DNA of 64,000 nt from Alkaliphilus oremlandii OhILAs. Its GTDB lineage: Bacteria > Bacillota > Clostridia > Peptostreptococcales > Natronincolaceae. Location: the NCBI RefSeq assembly GCF_000018325.1, contig NC_009922.1:2046001-2110000 (forward strand), given 5' to 3'. The notes under the pieces are model-generated. The model searched no databases, was not told the origin of the DNA, and saw only the letters and a program-made list of their open reading frames with translations. This document shows, in pieces, positions 54,077 to 63,555 of this stretch (within the stretch, counting starts at the first letter, position 1; every line of letters begins with the position of its first letter). The translations under genes were made by a program, and so were the position numbers.

Positions 54077-55678
54077 ATGATCAAAAAATATATGAATAAA
54101 AATGTATTTAAAATTATAAGAAGTATACTATTCATCTCATATCTAGTTTTAAGTTTTTTTAATTTTAAAAATAAATCGATTCATCATATATTTTCAATGG
54201 AAAATAGATTACTGATTTTTGTGGTCACAACATTACTTTTTATCTATTCAAGGAAATTAAATAAGAAACATCAGTATGCACACGCTACAATCAATACGGA
54301 GAAAAAGGAAAAAGATCTTAATAGTAACGAATTTTTCACAAAACCGAAGGTTACTTTTGAAGATGTTGCAGGATTGGAAGAGATTAAAGAAGAGCTCTCC
54401 GAAGTGATTGATTTTATTAATCAATCTGAAAAATATCACAAGATGGGTGCCAAGATTCCTAAAGGGATTCTTTTTTATGGTCCTCCTGGGACTGGCAAAA
54501 CATTACTTGCCTCTGCTGTAGCTGGTGAGACAAAGTCTGCTTTCTTTTCTGCTAGTGGTTCTGAATTTGTAGAGAAATATGTAGGGGTCGGTGCGAAAAG
54601 AGTTCGTACACTTTTTGAAAAAGCTAGAAAAGAGGCGCCTAGTGTCATCTTTATTGATGAGATTGATGCCATTGGGGCAAAGAGACATATTGATAGTAAT
54701 AATGAAAAGGATCAGACATTGAACCAGCTCTTAGTTGAATTGGATGGTTTTAATACAGATCAGACCGTGGTAGTAATTGCAGCAACCAATCGCTTAGATC
54801 TGCTAGACGAAGCACTTCTACGCCCAGGTAGATTTGATCGCCATATGTACATTAGCAATCCCAACGTCAAAGCTAGAGAAGAGATTCTAAAGGTACATAC
54901 AAAGAACAAGCCTTTAGATCCTAGTATTAATATCGCAGATTTAGCTCGCAAAACCCACGGGATGAGTGGTGCACATATATCAAATGTTGCCAATGAAGCA
55001 GCCATTATTGCTGTTCGAGAGAATCAACAGATCATTAGTATCTCCCACTTTGAGCAAGCAATCGAACGAGTTATTGCTGGACTACAAATTAAAAACCCAA
55101 CAATTCTACCAAGGGAAAGAGAAGTCGTATCGTACCACGAAGCAGGCCATGCGCTCATAGGGAAAATATTGAACACCGATATGGTTCAAAAAGTTTCGAT
55201 CATTCCAAGAGGGCAGGCCTTAGGCTATGTGATTCACATGCCACAGGATGATCGATATATTTTAACAAAAGAAGAGCTCTGCAACAAAATCATGGTCATG
55301 CTGGGTGGAAGAGCTGCTGAAGATTTAATATTTAACCATCTCTCTACAGGTGCCAAGGATGATTTAAAAAAAGTTACAGAAATTGCAATGCAAATGGTAT
55401 GCGAATATGGCATGAGTAATTTAGGTTTTGTGTATAATGAACCTCCAATGATTCACTCTTTAAGTGATTCGATCAATAAAGAGATCAATACAATCGTTGA
55501 TGAATGCTACGAGAAAGCCTATGGTTATTTAAAAGAATATAAGAATGAGCTCAGTAAAATATCGACAGCTCTTTTAGAAAAGGAATCCTTAAATAGCAAT
55601 GAACTAGATCAATTGCTTGGAGATTTCATAAATCCTGATACTGGAGATAGTGAAAAAGAAAAACTGGAAGCAGTATAG
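54077..55678 (+). CDS. FtsH-like AAA protease lacking the extracytoplasmic domain
   Basis: Membrane-anchored ATP-dependent zinc protease. Two predicted membrane helices (about residues 12-29 and 43-58) are joined by only ~14 residues, so the usual ~70-residue outer domain is missing. The ATPase has Walker A GPPGTGKT (135-142), Walker B IFIDEIDA, the pore loop FVEKYVG and the arginine finger LLRPGRFDR. HEAGH (354-358) is the zinc motif, and the third ligand is an Asp in STGAKDDLKK. 533 residues. The start at 54077 follows AAGGCGGTGAT. It is the only plus-strand gene inside the infC-thrS cluster, which suggests an inserted paralogue of the main FtsH (inference). Confidence 0.9.
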   Translation: MIKKYMNKNVFKIIRSILFISYLVLSFFNFKNKSIHHIFSMENRLLIFVVTTLLFIYSRKLNKKHQYAHATINTEKKEKDLNSNEFFTKPKVTFEDVAGLEEIKEELSEVIDFINQSEKYHKMGAKIPKGILFYGPPGTGKTLLASAVAGETKSAFFSASGSEFVEKYVGVGAKRVRTLFEKARKEAPSVIFIDEIDAIGAKRHIDSNNEKDQTLNQLLVELDGFNTDQTVVVIAATNRLDLLDEALLRPGRFDRHMYISNPNVKAREEILKVHTKNKPLDPSINIADLARKTHGMSGAHISNVANEAAIIAVRENQQIISISHFEQAIERVIAGLQIKNPTILPREREVVSYHEAGHALIGKILNTDMVQKVSIIPRGQALGYVIHMPQDDRYILTKEELCNKIMVMLGGRAAEDLIFNHLSTGAKDDLKKVTEIAMQMVCEYGMSNLGFVYNEPPMIHSLSDSINKEINTIVDECYEKAYGYLKEYKNELSKISTALLEKESLNSNELDQLLGDFINPDTGDSEKEKLEAV

Positions 55679-55686
55679 CCTCAAAT

Positions 55687-55747
55687 AAAATGCTCCTAAA
55701 TAGTAAACACAGAATAAGAACCATGTGTTACTATTTTAGGAGCATTT
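55687..55747. terminator. bidirectional terminator between the FtsH-like gene and thrS
   Basis: A ~24-bp stem (55687-55711 with 55724-55747, TGCTCCTAAATAGTAA arm) with flanking T runs on both strands, between two convergent genes. Confidence 0.85.
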
Positions 55748-55759
55748 ATTTTCTATACT

Positions 55760-57670
55760 TTACTTCTTTTCTTTTATTTCTTGAACTAGATCTTCAATGA
55801 AACTTTCTACTTTTACAGCACCTACTTCGCCTCTGTCTCTAGATCTTACTGCAACTTCTCCTGCTTCCATTTCCTTGTCGCCGATTACCAGCATATATGG
55901 AACTTTAGAAAGCTGGGCTTCTCTTATTTTGTAGCCAATTTTTTCATTTCTGCTATCTACTTCTACACGAATACCTCGGGCTTTCATTTCTCTTTCGAGT
56001 TTGATTGCGTATTCATGATGTTTATCTGCAATTGGTAATATTTGAACTTGAATTGGGGCCAACCACGCTGGGAATTTGCCTGCATAATGCTCTATTAAAA
56101 TAGCAATAAATCTTTCAACACTTCCAAAGATTACTCTATGAAGCATAATTGGTCTATGGTTTTCTCCATCTGCACCGACATAGTTCATATCAAATCTCTG
56201 TGGCATTTGGAAATCTAATTGAATTGTTCCGCATTGCCATGTACGGCCAATGCAATCTTCTAAATGGAAGTCGATCTTAGGTCCATAGAATGCGCCATCG
56301 CCCTCATTGATTTTATAGGATAATTCTTTTTCATCCAAAGCACCTTTTAAAGAGCCGATTGCTAACTCCCACTCTTCATCTGTTCCCATGGAATTTTCTG
56401 GTCTTGTAGATAATTCTATATGATACTTAAAGCCGAAGATATTATATACATAGTCTACGAAATCAATGATTCCGATGATTTCTTCCTTAATTTGCTCTGG
56501 TAATACAAATAAGTGAGCATCATCCTGTGTAAAGTTGCGAACTCTCATCAATCCATGTAAAGCACCGGATAATTCATGTCGATGAACGATACCCAACTCA
56601 CCCATTCGAATTGGGAAGTCTCGGTAGCTGTGTTTCTTTCTATTGTACATTAATATGGAGCCTGGACAATTCATTGGTTTTATGGCATAATCCCCATCAT
56701 CGATCTTTGTAAAGTACATATTTTCTTGGTAGTGATCCCAGTGTCCAGATTGTCTCCAAAGTTTTTCATTTAAAATAATTGGTGTTTTTATTTCATCATA
56801 CCCACGCTTTACGTGCTCTTCTCTCCAGAAGTTTTCCAATGCATTTCTTAAAACCATCCCCCTTGGATGGAAGAAAGGGAATCCTGGTCCTTCTTCTTGG
56901 AGACTGAATAAATCTAGTTCTTTTCCAAGCTTTCGATGATCTCTTTTCTTCGCTTCTTCTAATCGATTTAGATGTTCTTCCAAATCTGATTTTTTAGTAA
57001 AGGAAGTTCCATAGATCCTTTGAAGCATCTTGTTCTTCTCACTACCTCTCCAGTATGCGCCTGCAATGCTCAATAGCTTAATGGCCTTTACTTTTCCTGT
57101 GGAAGGTACGTGAGGACCTGCACAAAGATCTGTAAATTCACCTTGGCGATAGAAAGATATGACTTCATCCTCTGGCAAGTCTTGGATTAACTCTACCTTA
57201 TAGTCTTCCCCTTGTTTCTTGGCAAATTCTATAGCTTCGTTTCTAGGAAGTACGAACTTTTCTAAAGCTAAGTCTTCCTTCACGATCTTTTCCATTTCTT
57301 TTTCAATTTTAACTAAGTCCTCTGGTGTAAATACATGCTCTGAGTCAAAATCATAGTAGAATCCATTGTCCACAGATGGTCCAATGGCTAATTTTGTGCC
57401 TGGATATAATCGCTTAACAGCCTGAGCCAATATATGAGAACTAGTATGACGTAGAAAATCCTTTCCATTCTCATCTTCAAATCTTAAAATATTTAACTCG
57501 CAATCTTCTTCGATCTTTGTCATTAAATCTACTTTTTTACCATCTAATTCTGCACCTGTAGCGACACGTGCCAATCCTTCACTAATTTCTTTTGCAAAAT
57601 CTAATATCGATGTTCCCTTTGCTACCTGACGAATTGAACCATCTTTTAATTTAACATTTACATTTGACAT
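55760..57670 (-). CDS. thrS: Threonyl-tRNA synthetase
   Basis: Class II enzyme that charges and edits tRNA-Thr. The TGS domain (residues 1-60, KLKDGSIRQVAKGTSILDFA), the second-additional-domain zinc/editing region with HTSSHILAQAVKRLYPG, the catalytic core with motif 2 (HRHELSGALHGLMRVRNFTQDD) and motif 3 (HRVIFGSVERFIAIL), and the anticodon domain (QVQILPIADKH) are all present. The start at 57670 follows TGGAGG; the longest frame starts 17 codons earlier inside the leader. 636 residues. Controlled by the T-box upstream. Confidence 0.97.
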   Translation of the reverse strand: MSNVNVKLKDGSIRQVAKGTSILDFAKEISEGLARVATGAELDGKKVDLMTKIEEDCELNILRFEDENGKDFLRHTSSHILAQAVKRLYPGTKLAIGPSVDNGFYYDFDSEHVFTPEDLVKIEKEMEKIVKEDLALEKFVLPRNEAIEFAKKQGEDYKVELIQDLPEDEVISFYRQGEFTDLCAGPHVPSTGKVKAIKLLSIAGAYWRGSEKNKMLQRIYGTSFTKKSDLEEHLNRLEEAKKRDHRKLGKELDLFSLQEEGPGFPFFHPRGMVLRNALENFWREEHVKRGYDEIKTPIILNEKLWRQSGHWDHYQENMYFTKIDDGDYAIKPMNCPGSILMYNRKKHSYRDFPIRMGELGIVHRHELSGALHGLMRVRNFTQDDAHLFVLPEQIKEEIIGIIDFVDYVYNIFGFKYHIELSTRPENSMGTDEEWELAIGSLKGALDEKELSYKINEGDGAFYGPKIDFHLEDCIGRTWQCGTIQLDFQMPQRFDMNYVGADGENHRPIMLHRVIFGSVERFIAILIEHYAGKFPAWLAPIQVQILPIADKHHEYAIKLEREMKARGIRVEVDSRNEKIGYKIREAQLSKVPYMLVIGDKEMEAGEVAVRSRDRGEVGAVKVESFIEDLVQEIKEKK

Positions 57671-57749
57671 ATTATTTCCTCCATTCTTAATAATTTTGTA
57701 TTTTAAAAGTATAACTCTCATCCATTGAATATTATTCTATTTTTGGGTA

Positions 57750-57990
57750 ATAAAAAAATCCCTCATCCTATTAAAACGAATAGGACGAGAGATACATTCC
57801 CGCGGTTCCACCTAAATTGATAACTCCACTTTAAGGACGATAACGTAGTCAACGGTTATCCTTTCACTTTACGCTACTCAGTAACAGCTCCAAGGTAGTT
57901 TTCAATTATCCATGTATAGAAGCACTTCCAGCTTTTGTGCTTCCTCTCTAAATACTGGGTTTAATTTACTCGTCCTTTTCAATGCTAAAG
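57750..57990 (-). promoter_or_regulatory. T-box leader of thrS (Thr)
   Basis: The minus strand has the T-box AGGTGGAACCGCGGG (57799-57813). Stem I ends with GGAGCTG, and the specifier in the same place as in the Phe leader is ACT (57897-57899), a Thr codon. The terminator is ATCTCTCGTCCTATT with AATAGGATGAGGGAT and seven T (57750-57793). Confidence 0.95.
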
Positions 57991-58015
57991 TATTAAATTA
58001 TCAAGTATTTATAAC

Positions 58016-58044
58016 AGTATATTTCATAGAAATATATTTGTCAA
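58016..58044 (-). promoter_or_regulatory. sigma-A promoter of thrS
   Basis: On the minus strand TTGACA (58039-58044) and TATACT (58016-58021) are 17 bp apart, just before the T-box leader. Confidence 0.9.
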
Positions 58045-58071
58045 TATATTTTAAAGGGTCCTTTGAATTTT

Positions 58072-58674
58072 CTAAAAAAATAAAGTGATAATTCCTTGGA
58101 AGATACCAATCATAAAGCCCAAAATTCCACCCAATACTTCAATATGCTTCAATTCTTTCTGAGCGATCCGAATAATAATGCCTTCCATTTGTGCCATATC
58201 AAATTCGTTTACCTTATCCTCTACCATTTTGCTAATTTCTATACTTGAACTGGCTTTTTTTATAGAGGTCTCTATTAAATCATCAATTATTTGTTCTCCC
58301 TCTTTGTCGATGACATCGTTCACGTATTTTGAAATCATTCCTTTAAATGTAGATGGGATGATGGACGGTAGTTTCTCCGACACAATTTCAGTGATCTTTC
58401 CTTTTAAAAGGGCTATAATTTCACCTTTGTTGCTACTAGTGATCAATTTATTCATAATCTCATCTACGGATAATAGCTCTTTTTCTATGGTTTCACCGAT
58501 ACTTTTAGCAATTTCAGTTTTTCGCTTTGGTATCAGTCCTTGAAATTGAAAATTGATTATAGGAATGGCAACTGGCTCGAAAGGTCGAAATAACATTTTA
58601 ATCGCCAGATAATTTGTAACCCAACCGATAACTCCTCCTATGGCAGCTAATATCATCAATTGTAATGCCCACAT
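58072..58674 (-). CDS. DUF445-family membrane protein
   Basis: 200 residues with membrane helices at both ends (LMILAAIGGVIGWVTNYLAIKM and LGGILGFMIGIFQGIITLFF) and a soluble, helical middle rich in Glu and Lys. This is the small YheB/DUF445 type, whose N-terminal signature GxxIGWxTNxLAIKMLFRP is complete. Function unknown; related YheB is linked to spores in bacilli. I choose the ATG at 58674 (AGGAGAG about 8-10 nt upstream). It lies between thrS and ytxC, but the thrS promoter separates it from thrS. Confidence 0.85.
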   Translation of the reverse strand: MWALQLMILAAIGGVIGWVTNYLAIKMLFRPFEPVAIPIINFQFQGLIPKRKTEIAKSIGETIEKELLSVDEIMNKLITSSNKGEIIALLKGKITEIVSEKLPSIIPSTFKGMISKYVNDVIDKEGEQIIDDLIETSIKKASSSIEISKMVEDKVNEFDMAQMEGIIIRIAQKELKHIEVLGGILGFMIGIFQGIITLFF

Positions 58675-58769
58675 ATGTTCATCTCTCCTGTGCATAAACT
58701 AATTCAGATGCCTACATCTCAACATCATAGAAAGCATTATACCACTATATGAATATCTTGTCCATCCAA

Positions 58770-58793
58770 TAGACAAACCCCCATGTTGGGGGT
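58770..58793 (-). terminator. possible terminator of ytxC
   Basis: ACCCCC and GGGGGT form a short GC stem with a 5-nt loop (58777-58793), followed on the minus strand by TTTGTCTATT. About 6 nt past the ytxC stop codon. Confidence 0.6.
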
Positions 58794-58798
58794 ACCTT

Positions 58799-59710
58799 TT
58801 ATTCTTTATGAATGTTTATGGTGCAGCCACATAATTCACAACTATTGCAGCAGTGTACTTTTTCTGGAAATATCTTTTCTAAAGTCTGGATAATTTTTCC
58901 TCGATTGAATCGAGGTAGATTGTGAACCAATATTTCTTTAGGGGCGATGGTGATTAGGGCACTGATCAGCAGATCATCTTGATTGATATTATTCTCCGCA
59001 AGCTCCGCAGCTACACTGTTTACATAATCATTGTTTAATGGTTTTCTATATTTATCGTAAAGTTTAAATCTTTTTCCTTCATCAAAGATTACATGAATTT
59101 GATCTACTTTAGACTCCTGAACATCAACAAAATATTTTAATAGTTTAATAAACTCATTGTATTCCTTATCTACGAGAAAATCCTCCACTGCTTTCTCCAC
59201 AATTTCATTGATTTCCAATAGATAATCTTTTAGTCTAAATAATACAAAACCTTCCACGTTGATTTCATTGTTATCATCTAAGTAATCGATTAAGTTATTC
59301 AGTATTTTAGACTTCATACTAACGGTATTTGGTTTTGATATAAAGCTATCCGCATTTTCTTCACTTAATATATTGATTGAGTTTCGAAAAATCTCTGATC
59401 GTTCTCGAACATCAAAATAACAGTAATCTGTACTTATAATGTATTCAATTAAATTGGGTTCCTCTACTTCCAATATATATTCACAAATCGCATTGGCGAT
59501 ACAAAATTTAAATATATTGATGAAGTCTTTAATTGGATACTCTTTTATACTTTTAATGTCGACGCTATAATTTATATAATAAAATGGTTCGAAAAAATAT
59601 AACCGCTCTTGTAAATCTACACCTTCTTTATGGAAGGACTCTAACACAGGTTGTATTTTTTCTTTTATTTTATTCGGATTTTTTTCTGCTAAAATTGATA
59701 AAAGCTCCAA
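58799..59710 (-). CDS. ytxC: Putative sporulation protein YtxC
   Basis: 303 residues, soluble. The segments INVEGFVLFRLKDYLLEI and FLVDKEYNEFIKLLKYFVDVQES are hallmarks of the YtxC family, found only in spore formers. The C terminus carries a Cys cluster, CCNSCELCGC, which may bind metal and is not in all members. It starts with TTG at 59710, after GGAAGTGAT. The family is next to thrS in Bacillus and clostridia, as here. The molecular function is not known. Confidence 0.88.
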   Translation of the reverse strand: MELLSILAEKNPNKIKEKIQPVLESFHKEGVDLQERLYFFEPFYYINYSVDIKSIKEYPIKDFINIFKFCIANAICEYILEVEEPNLIEYIISTDYCYFDVRERSEIFRNSINILSEENADSFISKPNTVSMKSKILNNLIDYLDDNNEINVEGFVLFRLKDYLLEINEIVEKAVEDFLVDKEYNEFIKLLKYFVDVQESKVDQIHVIFDEGKRFKLYDKYRKPLNNDYVNSVAAELAENNINQDDLLISALITIAPKEILVHNLPRFNRGKIIQTLEKIFPEKVHCCNSCELCGCTINIHKE

Positions 59711-59965
59711 TTGTCATCACTTCCTTTCGATGTAATAGTAGTATATGCCTAATTCATAATACTATTCTAAGGATATCATTACATAATTATAAAAATAATC
59801 CAGCTACTGATCCTCTTCTTGTTTATACCCTAAAATGCTCCAATCTATTTATATATGACCTTTTTATTTTGAATTTTTTACCTCGGACAAATTTCATATG
59901 TTCTGCTTACAACATAGAGTATATAGGGGAAATTTTATTTAAATATAAAAAAGCTGGGGGATGCT

Positions 59966-60223
59966 ATGAAAAATAAAGATAAGTTTGAAAATCCTACACG
60001 TCTTTCTAAAACAGAAGCAGGAGATACCGTTGAAATCGTTGAGCTTTTATCTATGGGATTACAGAGAAGAAGAATGCTGGATTTAGGACTGCTTCCCGGA
60101 ACTGTCATTGATGTAATTCGAAAAAGTCCTTTAGGAGATCCTGTTGCTTACAATATTCGTGGTGCATTAATTGCTTTACGTCAGGAAGAATCGGATAAAA
60201 TTTTAGTCAAATTCATACAATAA
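59966..60223 (+). CDS. feoA: Ferrous iron transport protein FeoA
   Basis: 85-residue SH3-like protein that assists FeoB. The core is AGDTVEIVELLSMGLQRRRMLDLGLLPGTVIDVIRKSPLGDPVAYNIRG, with the canonical G-x-x-x-x-R-R-x-x-x-L-G-x-x-P-G. A GGGGGATG site precedes the ATG. The feoB gene begins 22 bp after its stop. No Fur- or DtxR-type box could be recognised in the spacer upstream. Confidence 0.95.
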   Translation: MKNKDKFENPTRLSKTEAGDTVEIVELLSMGLQRRRMLDLGLLPGTVIDVIRKSPLGDPVAYNIRGALIALRQEESDKILVKFIQ

Positions 60224-60245
60224 TTTATTTGTTGGAGGTGGAATT

Positions 60246-62183
60246 ATGGGGTTAAGTTCACAATCCTGTGGAAAGTCGGCATTGAATGAAAGTTTTAATA
60301 TTAAATTAAATAGTGATGATGAATTTGTCATTGCACTGGCCGGAAATCCTAACGTTGGTAAAAGTACAGTATTTAATGCCTTAACAGGATTGAATCAGCA
60401 CACAGGTAATTGGCCTGGAAAAACGGTATCCAATGCTAGAGGAAGCTATACTTATCGAGATAAAAAATTTATTTTGGTTGATTTGCCCGGCACATACTCT
60501 TTATCACCAAATTCTGTAGAAGAAGAAATTGCCCGGGACTTCATCTGCTTGGGCAATCCCGACGCCACCATCGTTGTCGTCGATGCCACTTGTCTTGAGA
60601 GAAATTTAAATCTTGTCCTTCAAATCATGGAACATACAAATAATGTTGTTCTTTGTGTGAATCTTATGGATGAGGCGAAAAGAAAAGGAATTCGAATCGA
60701 TTTGGAAGCTCTAGAGATAGAGCTTGGCATTCCTGTAATCGGTACATCAGCAAGAAAAAAGGAAGGCTTGAATCTTTTAATTGAGAGAACTTATAATGTT
60801 ATTTTAAAAGAGGAAATTGTCTCCCCTAAAAATATTGCCTATAAGGATGCAGCAGAAACTGAAGATGCTGTACTCCAGATGATCTTTAATAGAGCGGAGG
60901 AAATCGTAAAATCTGTAATCACCGTGAATCAAAATCAGGAGCATCGCAATTTTGATAAAAAGTTAGATGATATTCTAACATCAAAATACATTGGATTTCC
61001 GATCATGTTTTTATTATTAGGTTTTATATTTTGGCTGACTATCGCTGGAGCAAATGTTCCATCGCAGATGCTTTCAAATTTATTCTATCGAGTAGAAATA
61101 AAATTAACGGATTTTTTTATGTCCTGGGAATCCATCCAGTGGCTTCACGGCATACTCGTTCTAGGTGTTTATCGAACATTGGCTTGGGTCATATCCGTAA
61201 TGCTGCCACCCATGGCCATATTCTTTCCTTTATTTACATTATTAGAAGACTTGGGGTATTTGCCTCGGGTTGCCTTCAATCTAGATAAATTATTTAAGAA
61301 AGCAGGTGCCCATGGAAAACAATCCTTAACCATGAGTATGGGATTTGGATGCAATGCCGCTGGAGTCATTGCCTGCCGAATTATTGAGTCACCACGAGAA
61401 AGACTGATTGCAATCCTTACAAATAATTTTGTTCCTTGTAATGGTCGTTTTCCAGCCTTAGTCGCACTATCCACGATATTTATCGGTGGTTTTGTGTCCA
61501 ATAGGGCAACAACCTTAGCTGCTTCTTTCTTTGTATGTATTTTAGTTTTACTAGGAATCGCAACAACATTATTGGTATCCTATTTGTTATCGAAAACAGT
61601 TCTAAGGGGAATTCCATCTTCCTTTACCTTAGAACTTCCACCTTATAGAAAGCCGCAAATTGGCAAGATTCTTTATCGCTCTCTTTTAGATAGAACCATA
61701 TTCGTTCTGGGTAGAGCAATTGCTGTTGCAGCGCCAGCAGGATTATTCATATGGATATTGACAAATATTCAGATCGGCGATCAAAGTATATTAAACCATG
61801 CTGCTGAATTATTACATCCATTTGCTACTGCAATTGGTTTAGATGGCTTTATATTAATGGCATTTATTTTAGGCCTACCAGCCAACGAAATCGTATTGCC
61901 CATATTAATTATGAGCTATACATCTGGTGGATTTATGGTGGAATTAGATAGCCTGTCAGCAATGAAAGAACTATTTCTCGCCAATGGCTGGACTTGGTTA
62001 ACCGCATTAAACTTTATGATATTTTCATTGCTTCACTTCCCTTGCGGTACTACTCTATGGACCATAAAAAAAGAATCAGGAAGTATCAAGTGGACACTCT
62101 TAGGAGCAATACTTCCCACAGCAATTGCAGTTATTGTATTATTCGTCATAACTCAAGGTGTTCGGATATTTTCTATCTTGTAA
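60246..62183 (+). CDS. feoB: Ferrous iron transporter FeoB
   Basis: Fe2+ uptake with a fused GTPase. G1 is GNPNVGKST (residues 35-43), G3 DLPGTYS and G4 NLMDEA, followed by the helical guanine-dissociation-inhibitor-like part (~190-240). The membrane half starts at FPIMFLLLGFIFWL and contains both Gate motifs, including GFGCNAAGVIACRII with its Cys. 645 residues, shorter than E. coli FeoB but normal for Firmicutes. GGAGGTGG precedes the ATG. A group II intron lies antisense, its 3' end 7 nt past the stop codon. Confidence 0.97.
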   Translation: MGLSSQSCGKSALNESFNIKLNSDDEFVIALAGNPNVGKSTVFNALTGLNQHTGNWPGKTVSNARGSYTYRDKKFILVDLPGTYSLSPNSVEEEIARDFICLGNPDATIVVVDATCLERNLNLVLQIMEHTNNVVLCVNLMDEAKRKGIRIDLEALEIELGIPVIGTSARKKEGLNLLIERTYNVILKEEIVSPKNIAYKDAAETEDAVLQMIFNRAEEIVKSVITVNQNQEHRNFDKKLDDILTSKYIGFPIMFLLLGFIFWLTIAGANVPSQMLSNLFYRVEIKLTDFFMSWESIQWLHGILVLGVYRTLAWVISVMLPPMAIFFPLFTLLEDLGYLPRVAFNLDKLFKKAGAHGKQSLTMSMGFGCNAAGVIACRIIESPRERLIAILTNNFVPCNGRFPALVALSTIFIGGFVSNRATTLAASFFVCILVLLGIATTLLVSYLLSKTVLRGIPSSFTLELPPYRKPQIGKILYRSLLDRTIFVLGRAIAVAAPAGLFIWILTNIQIGDQSILNHAAELLHPFATAIGLDGFILMAFILGLPANEIVLPILIMSYTSGGFMVELDSLSAMKELFLANGWTWLTALNFMIFSLLHFPCGTTLWTIKKESGSIKWTLLGAILPTAIAVIVLFVITQGVRIFSIL

Positions 62184-62192
62184 GATCATATC

Positions 62193-62271
62193 GAGTAGCT
62201 AGAAAACAGGATAATTAGTCCTGTTTTCTTTGCTCTCACAGAACCGGACTTACGTTTGCCGTATCCGGCTC
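62193..62271 (-). other. Group II intron domains V and VI
   Basis: Domain V (62241-62271): GAGCCGGA and TCCGGTTC with a short apical stem. Domain VI (62193-62237): base pairs GAG-CTC and AGC-GCT, bulged A62196, then an 11-bp distal stem AGAAAACAGGA/TCCTGTTTTCT. The distal stem can also serve as a terminator for feoB on the plus strand, since a TTTGCTC tail follows. Confidence 0.8.
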
Positions 62272-62289
62272 TTGAAGTTTCTCTCCGAA

Positions 62290-63555
62290 TTAATAGTAAT
62301 TCGACAACAAACCAACGTCGTACTTTGCTATGTCAATTAGGCCAAGTTCCTCAAATAGCTTATTTGGAAGGAGCATATGCACAATGTGGACATTGGAATT
62401 TTTCCACTTCGTGACTGCCATCTTTTCTCCATTGCCTTTGATACCTTCTTTTCTCATATCTTTATGCATAGCCTTATAAGTTTTCCATTGCTTTAGCTTT
62501 ATCATTCTGAGCCTTCTTCTTATCCATCCCATCAGCTTTTCTACAAGCTTTTTGATATTGGCTATTCTGTAGTAGTTAATCCACCCTCTTATTACAGGAT
62601 TGAGGTCTTTAATTATATCTTCTAGTTTTCTTCCTGCATTCCTTTTGGTCTTACTACGAACTTTATCTTTGAATCTTTCAATTCTTTTAGGATTGACTCC
62701 TAGCCACTTATCCTTTATGACAAACCCTAGAAACTCGACACCTTCATTCACGTTAGTAAGTTTGGTTTTCTCATTATTTACCTTCAGTTTTAGTTCGTTC
62801 TCTAAAACTTGTGTGGCATACGCTTTGTAATTTCCTGCTGTTTTCTTATCTTTTGCAAAGATTAGAATATCATCAGCAAAACGTACGATCCGGATACCTT
62901 TACTCATCATTCTTTGATCAAACTGATTCAGGTATATGTTGCTAAGTAATGGTGAGATGACTCCGCCCTGCGGGCTTCCAACTTCTGTTCTAGAAAAGTT
63001 ATCACTATGCATTACTCCCGCTTTTAAGAATTTCTCAATTAGCTTTAATACACGCCCATCACTGATTCTTTCTGATACTGCTTTCATCATAATTTCATGG
63101 TCTAGGGTGTCAAAACATTTACTTAGATCCATATCTACCACATGCTCTAAGCCATATTTATTCATGAAACGTTCTGCTTTTGCAACTGCTCCATGTTGTG
63201 AATGATTCGGTCGATATCCATAACTTGATGGATGGAATGTCTTATCAAAGATTGGCTCAATAATATTTACAATGGCTTGCTGAACTACTCTGTCCTTTAC
63301 TGTAGGGATTCCTAGTAATCTTACACCACCGTCTGGCTTTTGGATTTCTACTCTCCTTACTGGACTGGGTTCATATCCGTTGGTTTTCAGTTTATCATGA
63401 AGAAACTCAATATTCAGTTCTAAATTTAAATGAAAGTTAAAAACAGTTTCCCCATCAATTCCAGGGGCTCCATTGTTTTTCTTTACATATTTAAATGCAA
63501 GTTCTAGATTTTCTTTTCGATATATTTTATCGATAAGGCTGTACCATTTCCTCAT
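62290..63555 (-). CDS. ltrA: Group II intron reverse transcriptase/maturase
   Basis: 421 residues. RT blocks are clear: NNGAPGIDGETV, LGIPTVKDRVVQQAIVNIIEPIF, SYGYRPNHSQHGAV, VVDMDLSKCFDTLDH, EVGSPQGGVISPLLSNIYL and the catalytic RFADDILIF (FADD in place of YADD). Domain X follows with INPVIRGWINYYR-type (NPVIRGWINYYRIANIKKL) sequence. There is no HNH endonuclease at the C terminus, so it is of the endonuclease-free kind. GGAGGG precedes the ATG. The ORF sits in intron domain IV. Confidence 0.94.
   Translation of the reverse strand: MRKWYSLIDKIYRKENLELAFKYVKKNNGAPGIDGETVFNFHLNLELNIEFLHDKLKTNGYEPSPVRRVEIQKPDGGVRLLGIPTVKDRVVQQAIVNIIEPIFDKTFHPSSYGYRPNHSQHGAVAKAERFMNKYGLEHVVDMDLSKCFDTLDHEIMMKAVSERISDGRVLKLIEKFLKAGVMHSDNFSRTEVGSPQGGVISPLLSNIYLNQFDQRMMSKGIRIVRFADDILIFAKDKKTAGNYKAYATQVLENELKLKVNNEKTKLTNVNEGVEFLGFVIKDKWLGVNPKRIERFKDKVRSKTKRNAGRKLEDIIKDLNPVIRGWINYYRIANIKKLVEKLMGWIRRRLRMIKLKQWKTYKAMHKDMRKEGIKGNGEKMAVTKWKNSNVHIVHMLLPNKLFEELGLIDIAKYDVGLLSNYY

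Noticed and set aside
59711..59965. Fur or DtxR box upstream of feoA
   Set aside because: The spacer is AT-rich, but no palindrome close to either consensus could be found by eye.
62201..62232. feoB's own rho-independent terminator
   Set aside because: The hairpin is the distal part of intron domain VI on the minus strand; it may act as a terminator but is intron sequence.
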